Below, piece by piece: positions 1 to 13,462 of a stretch of DNA of 40,823 nt (position 1 is its first letter; each line of letters begins with the position of its first letter). A program made the translations under genes and the position numbers. Location: assembly GCA_011526565.1 (NCBI GenBank), contig WYBL01000038.1:1-40823 (forward strand), read 5' to 3'. The DNA is from Acidobacteriota bacterium. Its GTDB lineage: Bacteria; Acidobacteriota; Vicinamibacteria; Fen-336. The notes under the pieces were generated by a model. It ran no database searches. It had not been told where the DNA came from and saw only the letters and a program-made list of their open reading frames with translations.

Positions 1-13
1 CGCAGTAACTGGG

Positions 14-38
14 TTCCGGAGCCGGGCAGAGCCCGGGG
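14..38 (+). repeat. Fragment of the palindromic repeat at the left edge
   Basis: Positions 14-35 match 7426-7447 in imuA at 20 of 22 bases and include the stem CCGGGC-AGA-GCCCGG. It lies 3' of the phosphatase gene and continues up to or beyond the edge, so its full extent is not visible. Confidence 0.45.
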
Positions 39-62
39 CCCGCCGGGCCTATGCGGCTCGCG

Positions 63-2132
63 TCATTTGCGGCGGGTGGCGATCGGCCCGGCCTCGGCCG
101 CGCGGTCGCGGCCGGTCGCGTCGGGCAAACTCACCCCGAGCAGGGAGCCGAGCGTCGGCGCGATGTCGTAGGGCGCGGCCGCTGCGTCGCCCGAGTGCCC
201 CTTGCGGAACGCGCCGCCCCAGAACACCACCGGCACGTGGGTGTCGTAGGCGTGGTGGGTGCCGTGGCCCGAGCCGCGCACGTCCCAGTGCATCAGCACG
301 CCGGGGCGCGGGAACAGGATCGCGTCGCCGCCGCGCTCGGGGTCGAACGCGTTGCGGGCGAACGCCGTGCGCGGATCGTCCTCGGGCCAGCTCGCGCGCT
401 GCGAGGCGAGGTAGACGCCCTCGAGTTCTTCAGCGAATCCGCGGGCGATCACCTCGGGAAGCGCGCGGTCGAGATCGGGCGTGTCGACGACGCGGCCCGC
501 GGGCCCGCACGGGCCTTCGACCGTGCGCAGCGGCAGCGCCGCACGGTTGTAGAAGACGCTCCAGGTGATGTCGGTGAACAGCACGAGCTGGCTCGACGGC
601 AGCGGGTCGTAGGGCACGCACAGCGCCTCGGCCAGCATCCGCGACAGCCGCCGCGGGAAGCTCGGGTACACCCGCTCCGAGGTGATCAGCCGGCCGCCCG
701 GCGTGTCGAGGTCGTAGCGGCGGTGCGACTCGGGGATCGACGCGAAGCCGTGGTCGGCGGAGAAGGCGAGCGCCAGCTTGTCGCGGCCGATCGCCTTCTC
801 GAGCACCTGCAGCACGCGCTCGATCTGCACGTCGACGCGGCGCAGCGCGTCGAGCGACTCCTCGGACTCGGCGCCGTAGTTGTGCGACACGAGGTCGTGG
901 CTGGAGAAGGAGACGAGCAGCAGGTCCGACGCGGCGGCGCGCCGGCCGAGCGCGAGCCGCTCGTCCTCGACCAGCGCGATCGCCAGGTCGGCGACCAGCT
1001 CGTCCAGCATCGGCGTGTCGTAAAGCGCCTCCCAGTAGTTGTCGGCGACCGGCGTCAGCTGCCCGTACTCCGCGAGCTCGTGCGGGAAGCGCAGGCCGCG
1101 GCGCGGGATCTGGAAGTCGGCGAGCGCGTCGTTCGCGACGAACCCCTTCGGCAGCTCGGTCGCCAGCGTGCGCGGCCGCCGCGGGTCGTCGAAGCCGGCG
1201 AACGGGGCGTCGGGATCGGGCAGCGAGTGCCACTCGAGGCCGAAGCGGCCCGGCAGCCGCGGGCCCATCTGTTCGCGGTTGAACTGCGACACGACGGAGC
1301 CCGCCAGGCCGCCGACGTAACCGAACGTGTCGTAGGCGGCGGAGCTCGTGAATCGGCCGTTCGACTTGTCGAACCAGTACGCGGCGTGGCGCGGGTCACG
1401 CCCCGCCATCAGCATCGCCGAGCGGTCCTTGCCCGACAGGCTGACCACGCGCGCCTCGGGATTGGCGGCGACCAGGCGGTCGGCGAGCGTCGGCACCTTG
1501 AGGTTGCCGGGGCCGGGCATCCGCGTCGTCGGCTCGAAGCTCTCGGCGGGCTTGCCGTGGCGCCAGTTGTAGAGCGTGATCGCGTCTTCGCCGTCGAACA
1601 CGACCGTCTCGCCGTTCGGCCCGTAGCCCATGCGCGTGATCGCCTTGCCGATCTCGCCCGAGCGTTGCCACAGGTCCAGCTCCCGCTTGCTGGCGAACAC
1701 GTACAACCGCTCGTCCTTCGCCACCTCGCGCAGGAACAGCGGCGGCTGGCCGGGCACGCGGTCGGTCTGCAGTTGTTCGATCGCCCAGTTGCGCTGCACG
1801 GTGCCGCCGCGCAGCTCGTACCAGAAGTTGCTGGCGATGCCGGTCACCGACGGCGGCGCGCCGGTCGACAGCGACGCGTGGCCCGGCGCCGTCTCGGTGT
1901 TGATGTGGCGGTAGTGCGCCTGCTCGTAGACGAAACCCTCGTCGAGCAGCCGCGCGAGCCCGTGCTTCAGCCACGGCCGGCGGTCCATCAGGCGTGGCAT
2001 CGACAGCCCGTCGACGACGATCAGCACGCCCAGCTTCGGGCGCTCGGGTTGCGGGGCGGCGGCGGGCGCGGCAACAGCGGACAACGCGGTGCCGAACGCG
2101 AGGATCGGGATCAGGAGGCGCACGTTGGACAT
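63..2132 (-). CDS. Secreted PafA-like alkaline phosphatase / phosphodiesterase
   Basis: A 689-residue protein of the alkaline phosphatase superfamily (type I phosphodiesterase/PafA branch), expected to hydrolyse phosphate mono- or diesters outside the cytoplasm. Residues 1-22 form a signal peptide ending near AVAA. The first metal ligand is Asp41 in VVDGLS. The nucleophile is probably Thr79 in NTETAPGHASLSTG. Later metal ligands are visible in the SSHDLVSHNYG, SADHGF and GSGHGTHHAYD motifs, so all the expected two-metal ligands appear present. I chose the ATG at 2132 over a TTG nine bases upstream because a TACCCT hexamer lies 8 bases before it and the signal peptide then starts normally. It follows the Old Yellow Enzyme gene on the same strand after a short gap. 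The family is certain; mono- versus diesterase preference cannot be read from sequence. Confidence 0.9.
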   Translation of the reverse strand: MSNVRLLIPILAFGTALSAVAAPAAAPQPERPKLGVLIVVDGLSMPRLMDRRPWLKHGLARLLDEGFVYEQAHYRHINTETAPGHASLSTGAPPSVTGIASNFWYELRGGTVQRNWAIEQLQTDRVPGQPPLFLREVAKDERLYVFASKRELDLWQRSGEIGKAITRMGYGPNGETVVFDGEDAITLYNWRHGKPAESFEPTTRMPGPGNLKVPTLADRLVAANPEARVVSLSGKDRSAMLMAGRDPRHAAYWFDKSNGRFTSSAAYDTFGYVGGLAGSVVSQFNREQMGPRLPGRFGLEWHSLPDPDAPFAGFDDPRRPRTLATELPKGFVANDALADFQIPRRGLRFPHELAEYGQLTPVADNYWEALYDTPMLDELVADLAIALVEDERLALGRRAAASDLLLVSFSSHDLVSHNYGAESEESLDALRRVDVQIERVLQVLEKAIGRDKLALAFSADHGFASIPESHRRYDLDTPGGRLITSERVYPSFPRRLSRMLAEALCVPYDPLPSSQLVLFTDITWSVFYNRAALPLRTVEGPCGPAGRVVDTPDLDRALPEVIARGFAEELEGVYLASQRASWPEDDPRTAFARNAFDPERGGDAILFPRPGVLMHWDVRGSGHGTHHAYDTHVPVVFWGGAFRKGHSGDAAAAPYDIAPTLGSLLGVSLPDATGRDRAAEAGPIATRRK

Positions 2133-2140
2133 GACCCTCA

Positions 2141-2146
2141 AGGGTA
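2141..2146 (-). promoter_or_regulatory. -10-like hexamer TACCCT of the phosphatase gene
   Basis: TACCCT ends 8 bases before the ATG at 2132, and no Shine-Dalgarno sequence intervenes. It decides the start over the TTG at 2141. It implies that the phosphatase has its own leaderless transcript as well as possible read-through from the oxidoreductase gene. Confidence 0.5.
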
Positions 2147-2181
2147 GCAGGCCCGGCGTGACGCCGGCGCGACGAGATTTC

Positions 2182-4514
<2,333 letters not shown>

Positions 4515-4515
4515 C

Positions 4516-6414
<1,899 letters not shown>

Positions 6415-6421
6415 GTCCCGC

Positions 6422-6427
6422 AGTGTA
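6422..6427 (-). promoter_or_regulatory. -10-like hexamer TACACT of recQ
   Basis: TACACT ends 7 bases before the recQ ATG with no Shine-Dalgarno sequence between. The same hexamer followed by GC recurs before the 49-residue ORF at 7245, suggesting that the two neighbouring units share a promoter type. Confidence 0.5.
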
Positions 6428-6542
6428 TGTGCCCGCAGGCCGCAGCGGTTCCGCCCGGGCTTGCGTGGCGCCGGGCCAGGCCAGGTGCTTCTGACTGCGG
6501 TGGCCGCGAGACCGCGCCCCTGCGGCTTCCGGGCTCGTTCGG

Positions 6543-7115
6543 CTATCGTGAGACCGTTGCGAAGCGGCCGGCGACGTCGTGGTCGGGGACCTCGCAGACG
6601 AGCGTCCCGACCTCGTGTTCCAGGAGAGCCCAATCGAGCCGCGAGCGCTGCTTCTCCACGACGCCGATCGCGTCTTCGAGATCCCGATCGCGGGTCGCGA
6701 GCACCTTGAGCAGGATGTAGTCCTCGGGCGTCGTGACCCGGATCTCCTGGGACCGGAGCGGGCCGACGACGGCCCTGTCGATGACGGTCGAAGCGAACCG
6801 CGCGGAGCGGGGGCGGACGAGGTCCACGGTGTTGAGCTCGCTGCCGCCGACCAGTGTCAGGCGGCTCAGCGTGCAGCCCCCGAAGCGCACGTCGGCGAAC
6901 GCCTCCAGGGCGTCGAAGCCCGCAGCCACCAGCGCCGCGCGGGCCTCGGCGCACGACAGGGTGGACACGGCCAGGTCGGCGTCGTGCGTCTCCCGCGGCC
7001 GTCCGTACATGGCCCCGACCAGGCCGCCGTACGCCGCGAACCGCAGGCCGGCCCGCTCGAACGCCGCCTGCACCGCGAGCAGGACGGCGACGGGATCAGT
7101 GAGGTCGATGCTCAC
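6543..7115 (-). CDS. AbiEii-like nucleotidyltransferase-fold protein
   Basis: A 190-residue protein with GTG start. The motif AAYGGLVGAMYGRPRETHDADLAV (residues 27-50) is the GG...RxTxDxD signature of the Pol-beta-like nucleotidyltransferases grouped with AbiEii/AbiGii toxins. A later acidic position (NTVDLV) could be the third metal ligand, followed by TPEDYILLKVLATRDRDLEDA, the helix typical of this group. Family members transfer nucleotides to RNA, often tRNA, or to partner proteins, and commonly occur in toxin-antitoxin or abortive-infection pairs. Here the partner seems to be the 49-residue ORF whose 3' end overlaps this gene's start by 20 bases, which argues for coupled translation. The fold is well supported; whether this is a toxin, an antitoxin or a housekeeping enzyme is open. 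Confidence 0.75.
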   Translation of the reverse strand: MSIDLTDPVAVLLAVQAAFERAGLRFAAYGGLVGAMYGRPRETHDADLAVSTLSCAEARAALVAAGFDALEAFADVRFGGCTLSRLTLVGGSELNTVDLVRPRSARFASTVIDRAVVGPLRSQEIRVTTPEDYILLKVLATRDRDLEDAIGVVEKQRSRLDWALLEHEVGTLVCEVPDHDVAGRFATVSR

Positions 7116-7245
7116 GGCGTTCCTGACGGAGGGCCATCAGGTGGTCGCCCAGCGCGGCCAGCTCGAGGGTCGAGCGGCGCAGCTTCGTCACCAGGAGGTC
7201 CGCTCGTCGCAGCATCTCGGCGAGTTCGTCCCGCGACAGTTGCAC
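7096..7245 (-). CDS. 49-residue helical protein coupled to the nucleotidyltransferase
   Basis: A small ORF (GTG at 7245, TGA at 7096-7098) encoding 49 residues that begin MQLSRDELAEMLRRADLL. It is highly charged and predicted helical, with leucines spaced as in an amphipathic helix or short coiled coil, and has no cysteines or membrane segment. It overlaps the downstream nucleotidyltransferase gene by 20 bases in another frame. A TACACT hexamer stands 7 bases before the GTG, as at recQ, which supports it as the first gene of the unit. A stop codon lies five codons upstream, so it cannot be much longer. I recognise no family. By context it may be the antitoxin or specificity subunit of a two-gene module; that is inference. 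Confidence 0.55.
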   Translation of the reverse strand: MQLSRDELAEMLRRADLLVTKLRRSTLELAALGDHLMALRQERREHRPH

Positions 7246-7252
7246 GAAAGGC

Positions 7253-7258
7253 AGTGTA
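7253..7258 (-). promoter_or_regulatory. -10-like hexamer TACACT of the 49-residue ORF
   Basis: TACACT ends 7 bases before the GTG at 7245. No Shine-Dalgarno sequence is present. It is the main support for calling this short ORF a gene. Confidence 0.45.
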
Positions 7259-7306
7259 TCTCACGCCTGCTGCCGGCCGACCACGCCCGACAGGAACTGG
7301 AACCCG

Positions 7307-7336
7307 TTGACAGCGGACCTGCTGCGGCACCATGAT
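7307..7336 (+). promoter_or_regulatory. Sigma-70-type promoter of imuA
   Basis: A consensus TTGACA (7307-7312) is followed after 18 bases by CATGAT (7331-7336, four of six matches), inside an AT-rich island unusual for this window. A Shine-Dalgarno sequence GGAGG (7361-7365) lies 9 bases before the ATG at 7375, so this transcript has a leader. GGAACTGGAACC immediately upstream of the -35 (about 7293-7304) has a GAAC-type repeat that could be an SOS operator, but the spacing matches no LexA box I know. Confidence 0.6.
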
Positions 7337-7374
7337 AGCGAATAAAAGGCGAAAATACACGGAGGCCCGCAGCC

Positions 7375-8268
7375 ATGTCCGCCACCACCGCTCTCTCCGA
7401 AGAGGCCCTGCCGTCCCTGGACGGATTCCGATGCCGGGCAGAGCCCGTCGCGGGTCCCCGGGGCTGGGCGGAGGAGCGAAGCGACGGAGCCCAGCGGCCC
7501 GAGCGACGGGATTCACTCCCGGCGCGAGCCGCCATCGGTGCGCTGGCGCTCGACCCGGGCTCGCGCAAGGCGGCGTTGCAGGCACTGTTGCGGGCGAAGA
7601 AGCTGGAGCGCGAGGCGCCGCCGCTGCGCGGCGACGACCTGCGGCCGCGGCGGGTGTCCTCGGGGCTGCCCGAGATCGACCGCGTCGCGGGCGGCGGGCT
7701 GCCGCGGGGTGCCGTGTCCGAGTGCTTCGGGCCCGCCTCCTCGGGCCGCACCGGCACCGCGCTCGCGTTCGCCGCCCACGCGACGCGCGAGGGCGGGCTG
7801 GTCGCCTGGGTCGACCCCGGCGATCGGCTCGACCCCGCCTCCGCGGCCGGTGCCGGCGTCGACCTCGACCGCCTGCTGTGGCTGCGCGGTGGCGCGACGG
7901 CGGGCGCGCCTGACCGGCCGCGGCCCGGGCTGCCCGAGGCGCTCTCGGCGCTGGGCGTGCTGGCCGGCTCGGGCCTGTTCGACCTGGTCGTGCTCGACCT
8001 CGCCGGCGCGCCGGCGGCCGACGTGCGGCGCCTGCCCGCGGCGAGTTGGGTCAAGCTCGGGCGCGCGGTGGAATCGACGGCGTGCGCGGTGCTGCTGCTC
8101 GGCCGCGAGCACGTCGCGAAGAGCGCCCCGGGTGTGGCGCTACCGCTCGCGCCGTCCGTCCCGCGCTGGAGCGGCAGCGGGCCCGGCCGGTTGCTGCGCG
8201 GTCTCGACGCCAGCGTCGCGGGCGTCGCGAGCGCGCCGTCGTTCCACCTCGCCGCCGCCTTCGACTGA
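7375..8268 (+). CDS. imuA: ImuA-like RecA-fold protein of the SOS mutagenesis cassette
   Basis: A 297-residue RecA-related protein. In characterised systems ImuA works with ImuB and the DnaE2 polymerase in damage-induced translesion synthesis. The core starts near LRAKKLER, with SSGLPEIDRVAGGGLPRGAVSECFGPASSGRTG (residues 95-127) matching the ImuA/RecA nucleotide-binding region. The Walker A lysine position is Arg125 (GPASSGRT), so ATP binding may be weak or absent. The ATG at 7375 has a GGAGG ribosome site. Residues about 18-52 are encoded by a palindromic repeat element and look like an in-frame insertion ahead of the conserved domain, which explains a length somewhat above what I expect for ImuA. 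imuB follows after 10 bases. No dnaE2 is in the window. Confidence 0.8.
   Translation: MSATTALSEEALPSLDGFRCRAEPVAGPRGWAEERSDGAQRPERRDSLPARAAIGALALDPGSRKAALQALLRAKKLEREAPPLRGDDLRPRRVSSGLPEIDRVAGGGLPRGAVSECFGPASSGRTGTALAFAAHATREGGLVAWVDPGDRLDPASAAGAGVDLDRLLWLRGGATAGAPDRPRPGLPEALSALGVLAGSGLFDLVVLDLAGAPAADVRRLPAASWVKLGRAVESTACAVLLLGREHVAKSAPGVALPLAPSVPRWSGSGPGRLLRGLDASVAGVASAPSFHLAAAFD
7426..7525 (+). repeat. Palindromic repeat element inside the imuA coding region
   Basis: Nested inverted repeats: CGGGC-AGA-GCCCG (7435-7447); CCCGTCGC (7444-7451) pairing with GCGACGGG (7503-7510); and GCTGGGC (7463-7469) pairing with GCCCAGC (7489-7495). The 3' part (7503-7525) matches 39884-39904 except for two single-base insertions. 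The 5' part (7426-7447) matches positions 14-35 at 20 of 22 bases. The element is read in frame and adds a stretch including AEERSDGAQRPERR to ImuA. Confidence 0.65.
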
Positions 8269-8278
8269 AGCGACGGCG

Positions 8279-9550
8279 ATGTTCGCGGCGCTGCACGCCC
8301 CGGGCGCAGGCGCGCGGGCGGAAGAAATCGTCTCCCTGGCCCGCGCGTTCACGCCGCGGGTCGAAACGGCGCGGCCCGACCTCGTCGTGCTCTCGCTCGC
8401 GGGGCTCGGCCGGCTGTGGAAGGACCCGGCCGAGCTGGGCCGCGCGCTGCTCGCGGACGCGGCCGGCCGCGGCTTCGCCGACGCGCGGGTGGCGATCGCG
8501 CTCAGCCGCACCGCCGCCTGCACGCTGGCGCTGGCGAAGGCGGGCCTGACGCTGGTGGCGCCGGGCGGCGAAGCCGAGGCGCTGGCGCCGCTGCCGCTGC
8601 GCTGCCTCGAGCTCGACGACGAGACCCGCCGCGCGCTCGAGCTGTGGGGGGTGCGCACGCTCGGCGAGCTGCAGCGGCTGCCGGCGGTCGGCCTCTCGCA
8701 GCGGCTCGGCCAGCACGGGCCGCGGCTGCGGCGGCGCGCGCGCGGCGAAGACGAGCGGCCGCTGGCGCCGGAAGCGGCGCCCGACGTGTTCGAGGCCTCG
8801 CTCGACGTCGAGTGGCCGGTCGAGGGGCTGGAGCCGCTGTCGTTCCTGCTCGCCCGCGTGCTCGACGCGCTGTGCCGCGGCCTGCGCGCCCGCGGCCGCA
8901 AGGCGATCGAGCTGACGCTGGCTCTCTCGCTTGCGGATGGCCGCCGGGACGAGCGCGCCTTGCGGATGGCGGCGCCATCGGCCGAGCCGAAGGCGTGGCG
9001 GGCGCTGCTGCTGCTCGACCTCGAGGCGCGGCCGCCCGGCGCCGCCGCGCTCGGCGTGCACGTGAAGGCGCTGCCGACGCCGGCGCGGGCGGTGCAGTTC
9101 TCGCTGCTCGACCCCGCCCAGCCCGCGCCCGAGCGGCTGGCCGAGACGCTGGCCCGGCTGGCGCCGTTCACCGCGTCCGGACGCGCGGGCGCCCCGCAAC
9201 TGCGCGACAGCCATCGCCCCGACGCCTTCGTGCTCGGCCCCTTCGCGCCGGGGCCCCTCGACGCCGCGCGCCGCATCCGCGCCCCGCTGTGGGCGAAAGC
9301 GGCGCTGCGCGCGCTGCGGCCGCCGGTCGCTGCCGAAGTCGCGCAGGAACGCGGCGCGCCGGTGCGCGTCGACTCGGCCGTCGTGCGCGGCGCGGTGAGC
9401 GATCGCGCCGGCCCGTGGCGCGCGTCCGGCGACTGGTGGGACCAGGCCTGGAGCCGCGAGGAGTGGGACGTGGCGGTGGCGGGCGGCGTGTGGCGGATCT
9501 TCCGCGACACCCTGCGCGGCGGCTGGTACGTCGAGGGCGAACTGGACTGA
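8279..9550 (+). CDS. imuB: ImuB-like catalytically degenerate Y-family polymerase protein
   Basis: A 423-residue relative of Y-family DNA polymerases. ImuB proteins lack polymerase activity and act as adaptors linking ImuA, DnaE2 and the beta clamp. Seen here: the N-terminus opens FAALHAPG, the palm motif is reduced to RPDLVVLSLAGLGRLWKDP with no catalytic acidic pair, and the helix-hairpin-helix region ELWGVRTLGELQRLPAVGLSQRLGQHGPRL (around residue 122) is intact. The little-finger region and a C-terminal WWDQAWSREEWDVAVAGGVWRIFRD motif match the ImuB tail. The N-terminal catalytic region appears shorter than in active Y-family enzymes. The ATG at 8279 is 10 bases after imuA. It is probably co-transcribed with imuA from the 7307 promoter. 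Confidence 0.82.
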   Translation: MFAALHAPGAGARAEEIVSLARAFTPRVETARPDLVVLSLAGLGRLWKDPAELGRALLADAAGRGFADARVAIALSRTAACTLALAKAGLTLVAPGGEAEALAPLPLRCLELDDETRRALELWGVRTLGELQRLPAVGLSQRLGQHGPRLRRRARGEDERPLAPEAAPDVFEASLDVEWPVEGLEPLSFLLARVLDALCRGLRARGRKAIELTLALSLADGRRDERALRMAAPSAEPKAWRALLLLDLEARPPGAAALGVHVKALPTPARAVQFSLLDPAQPAPERLAETLARLAPFTASGRAGAPQLRDSHRPDAFVLGPFAPGPLDAARRIRAPLWAKAALRALRPPVAAEVAQERGAPVRVDSAVVRGAVSDRAGPWRASGDWWDQAWSREEWDVAVAGGVWRIFRDTLRGGWYVEGELD

Positions 9551-9568
9551 CCGCGTCGCCGCCTGTTG

Positions 9569-9574
9569 TAGCTT
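9569..9574 (+). promoter_or_regulatory. -10-like hexamer TAGCTT of the acyltransferase gene
   Basis: TAGCTT ends 8 bases before the ATG at 9583, within the 32-base gap after imuB. It suggests that the acyltransferase has its own leaderless transcript apart from the imu genes. Confidence 0.45.
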
Positions 9575-9582
9575 TGGCGCGC

Positions 9583-10239
9583 ATGTCCGCGGTCGCCCCG
9601 CCCGACGAACAAGCAGCGCGCGTGGAGCCCGTCCCCCGCGCGTGGCTGATGTCGTCCGCCCTGATGCACGGCTTCGGCCGCCTGCTCTTCGCGGTCTCGG
9701 GCTGGACGATCGTCGGGCACAAGCCCGACCTGGCGAAGTACGTGCTGATCGCGGGGCCCCACACCTCCAACTGGGACGCGCTGTGGCTGATCGGCGCGGC
9801 GGGCGTCGAACGGATGAAGGTCTGCTTCCTCGCCAAGCGCTCGCTGTTCGTCGGTCCCCTCGGCGTGTTCCTGCGCGCGCTGGGCGTGATCCCGCTCGAC
9901 CGCGGGCAGCACCACCACCTCGTGGAACGCGCCGTCGACTGGATGCGCCGCGCCGACCGTTTCAGCATCGGCATGTTCCCCGAGGGCACCCGCCGCAGGA
10001 CCGAGGGCTGGCGGACGGGCTTCTACAGGATCGCGCTGCTCGCGGAGGTCCCCGTGGCGCTCGTCTACCTCGACTACCGCAAGCGCGAGATCGGGATGTT
10101 CCCCGAGCTGTTCCACCCGACCGGCGACCTCGAGCGCGACTTCGCCCGGCTCCGCGAGCTGTACGAGCCGTGCGTCGCCGCGCGGCCGCAAGGCTGCAGC
10201 CCCGTCGTCCCCCTCCACAACCACGACGAAGCTCCGTGA
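9583..10239 (+). CDS. PlsC-family 1-acyl-glycerol-3-phosphate acyltransferase
   Basis: A 218-residue lysophospholipid acyltransferase-like protein. It would transfer a fatty acyl group to a lysophosphatidate or related lipid on the cytoplasmic face of the membrane. The catalytic HX4D motif is His60-TSNW-Asp65 in AGPHTSNWDAL. The acceptor-binding motif is MFPEGTRRRTEGWRTG, and GVIPLDRGQ corresponds to block II. The N-terminal region (about 24-48) is hydrophobic and probably membrane-associated. HTSNWD is typical of a small-PlsC subgroup often annotated as 1-acyl-sn-glycerol-3-phosphate acyltransferase, but the true acceptor is unproven. It stands alone between imuB and an SGNH hydrolase gene. 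Confidence 0.88.
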   Translation: MSAVAPPDEQAARVEPVPRAWLMSSALMHGFGRLLFAVSGWTIVGHKPDLAKYVLIAGPHTSNWDALWLIGAAGVERMKVCFLAKRSLFVGPLGVFLRALGVIPLDRGQHHHLVERAVDWMRRADRFSIGMFPEGTRRRTEGWRTGFYRIALLAEVPVALVYLDYRKREIGMFPELFHPTGDLERDFARLRELYEPCVAARPQGCSPVVPLHNHDEAP

Positions 10240-10313
10240 CCCGTCGACCGCGCGGCGCTGTGAGCCCGCAGCCTCCGGGCGCCAGGCGTTTGCGGGCGCG
10301 CGTCCCGCGCGTG

Positions 10314-10319
10314 TAGCGT
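10314..10319 (+). promoter_or_regulatory. -10-like hexamer TAGCGT of the first SGNH gene
   Basis: TAGCGT ends 9 bases before the ATG at 10329. Without a Shine-Dalgarno sequence nearby it supports this start. Confidence 0.4.
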
Positions 10320-10328
10320 GCGCGTCGC

Positions 10329-11438
10329 ATGACCGCACCGCCGCGCCGCCGCGAGCGGCTCCTGGGCGTCATCGTCTTCGCGCTGACGAGCCTCGCGCTG
10401 CTGCTCGTCGCCGAGATCGGGGTGCGGCTGCTGGGACTCGCGCCCGAGCGCTTCGCCAACACCGCGCGGGTGATCTCGCCGCGCAAGGACGTGCTGCTCG
10501 ACGGCTACCCGACCAACCCGCGCGGCTACTTCGACCTCGACCTGCGCGACCCCGCCGTCCGCGAGCGCTTCCGCTCGCTGGCGCCGCGCAGGATCGACAA
10601 GATCGCGCTACGCGCGCCGTGGGTCGTCGAGTGCCGCTACAACTCGTTCCGCTTCCGCGGGCCGGAGCCGGGGCCGAAGGAGGCGGGCCGCGCTCGCGTC
10701 GTGGTGGTCGGCGACTCGTTCACGGAAGGGCAGGGTGTCAAGGAAGCGGACACCAGCCCGCGCCAGCTCGGCGCGCTGCTCGAGGCGCGGGCCCCGGGCC
10801 GCTTCGAGGTGATGAACGCCGGCCGCCGCGCCCACGATCTGCCCGAGCTGCTGCAGGTCTTCGAGGACGCGCTGGCGCTCGCGCCCGACATCGTGGTCTA
10901 CGCGATGGTGCTCAACGACGGTGCCCGCTCGCCGGAGTTCCAGGCGCGGCAGAACTACGTCAACGACTGGATCCTCGACCGCCGGCGCGTGCTCGAAGAC
11001 GCGGACGACGCGGCCCCGCCGTCGCCGCTCTCGCCGCGGCTGTGGTGGCTCGCGCGCGACGCGTGGGAGGGCTGGCGCATCTCGCGCGAGACCGCGCGCT
11101 GGTACCGCGACATGTACGGAGCGGCCAACGCGGGCGGCTGGCAGCAGACCCGCGACGCGATCGCCCGCATGGACCGCGAGACCCGCGCGCGCGGCGGGCG
11201 CTTCCTGGTCGCGCTGTGGCCGCTGCTGGTCGGGCTCGACGGGCGCTACCCGTTCGAGGAGCAGCACGCCGCGATCGGCGCCTTCTGCAAGGCGGCGGGC
11301 GTCGAGTTCCTCGACCTGCTGCCGGCGCTGCGCGGCCAGCGCCCCGCCCACCTGTTCGTCCACCCGGTCGACATGCACCCCAACGAGAAGGCGCAGCGGC
11401 TCGCGGCCGAGGCGATCGCCCCGCTGCTGCTTCGCTAG
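10329..11438 (+). CDS. Membrane-anchored SGNH/GDSL hydrolase, paralogue of the gene at 20844-21965
   Basis: A 369-residue SGNH-fold esterase or O-acetyl-transfer/esterase protein. An N-terminal helix (about 11-31) anchors or exports it, with the domain outside the cytoplasm. Block I is [13 protein letters not shown] with the nucleophilic serine. The oxyanion glycine and asparagine are in MNAGRRAHD and [11 protein letters not shown]. The catalytic Asp-His pair is in HPVDMHPN near the C-terminus. It shares long collinear motifs with the protein at 20844-21965: SPEFQAR, DDWILDR-like, [19 protein letters not shown] and FLDLLPA. The two are clear paralogues in opposite orientation about 10 kb apart. 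The target is unknown; acylated glycans or lipids are plausible. Confidence 0.82.
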   Translation: MTAPPRRRERLLGVIVFALTSLALLLVAEIGVRLLGLAPERFANTARVISPRKDVLLDGYPTNPRGYFDLDLRDPAVRERFRSLAPRRIDKIALRAPWVVECRYNSFRFRGPEPGPKEAGRARVVVVGDSFTEGQGVKEADTSPRQLGALLEARAPGRFEVMNAGRRAHDLPELLQVFEDALALAPDIVVYAMVLNDGARSPEFQARQNYVNDWILDRRRVLEDADDAAPPSPLSPRLWWLARDAWEGWRISRETARWYRDMYGAANAGGWQQTRDAIARMDRETRARGGRFLVALWPLLVGLDGRYPFEEQHAAIGAFCKAAGVEFLDLLPALRGQRPAHLFVHPVDMHPNEKAQRLAAEAIAPLLLR

Positions 11439-11452
11439 TGTGTGCCGGGGCT

Positions 11453-11458
11453 TAGACT
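11453..11458 (+). promoter_or_regulatory. -10-like hexamer TAGACT of the CocE-like gene
   Basis: TAGACT ends 8 bases before the ATG at 11467. The gap after the SGNH gene is only 28 bases, so this would be an internal or independent leaderless promoter. Confidence 0.5.
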
Positions 11459-11466
11459 CCCGGTCC

Positions 11467-13419
<1,953 letters not shown>

Positions 13420-13462
13420 TCGCGCGTGTCCAGGGCCCGGGTGCCTCTGCGCCTCCAGCGGC

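Noticed and set aside
7293..7304. GGAACTGGAACC upstream of the imuA -35 as a LexA operator
   Set aside because: It has GAAC repeats, but the spacing fits neither the Gram-positive nor the alphaproteobacterial box, and there is only one example. Kept only as a point to check.
13420..13462. Rho-independent terminator between the CocE-like and TonB-C genes
   Set aside because: There is a GC-rich stretch with a partial GGGCCCGGG palindrome but no convincing stem-loop followed by a T run on either strand.
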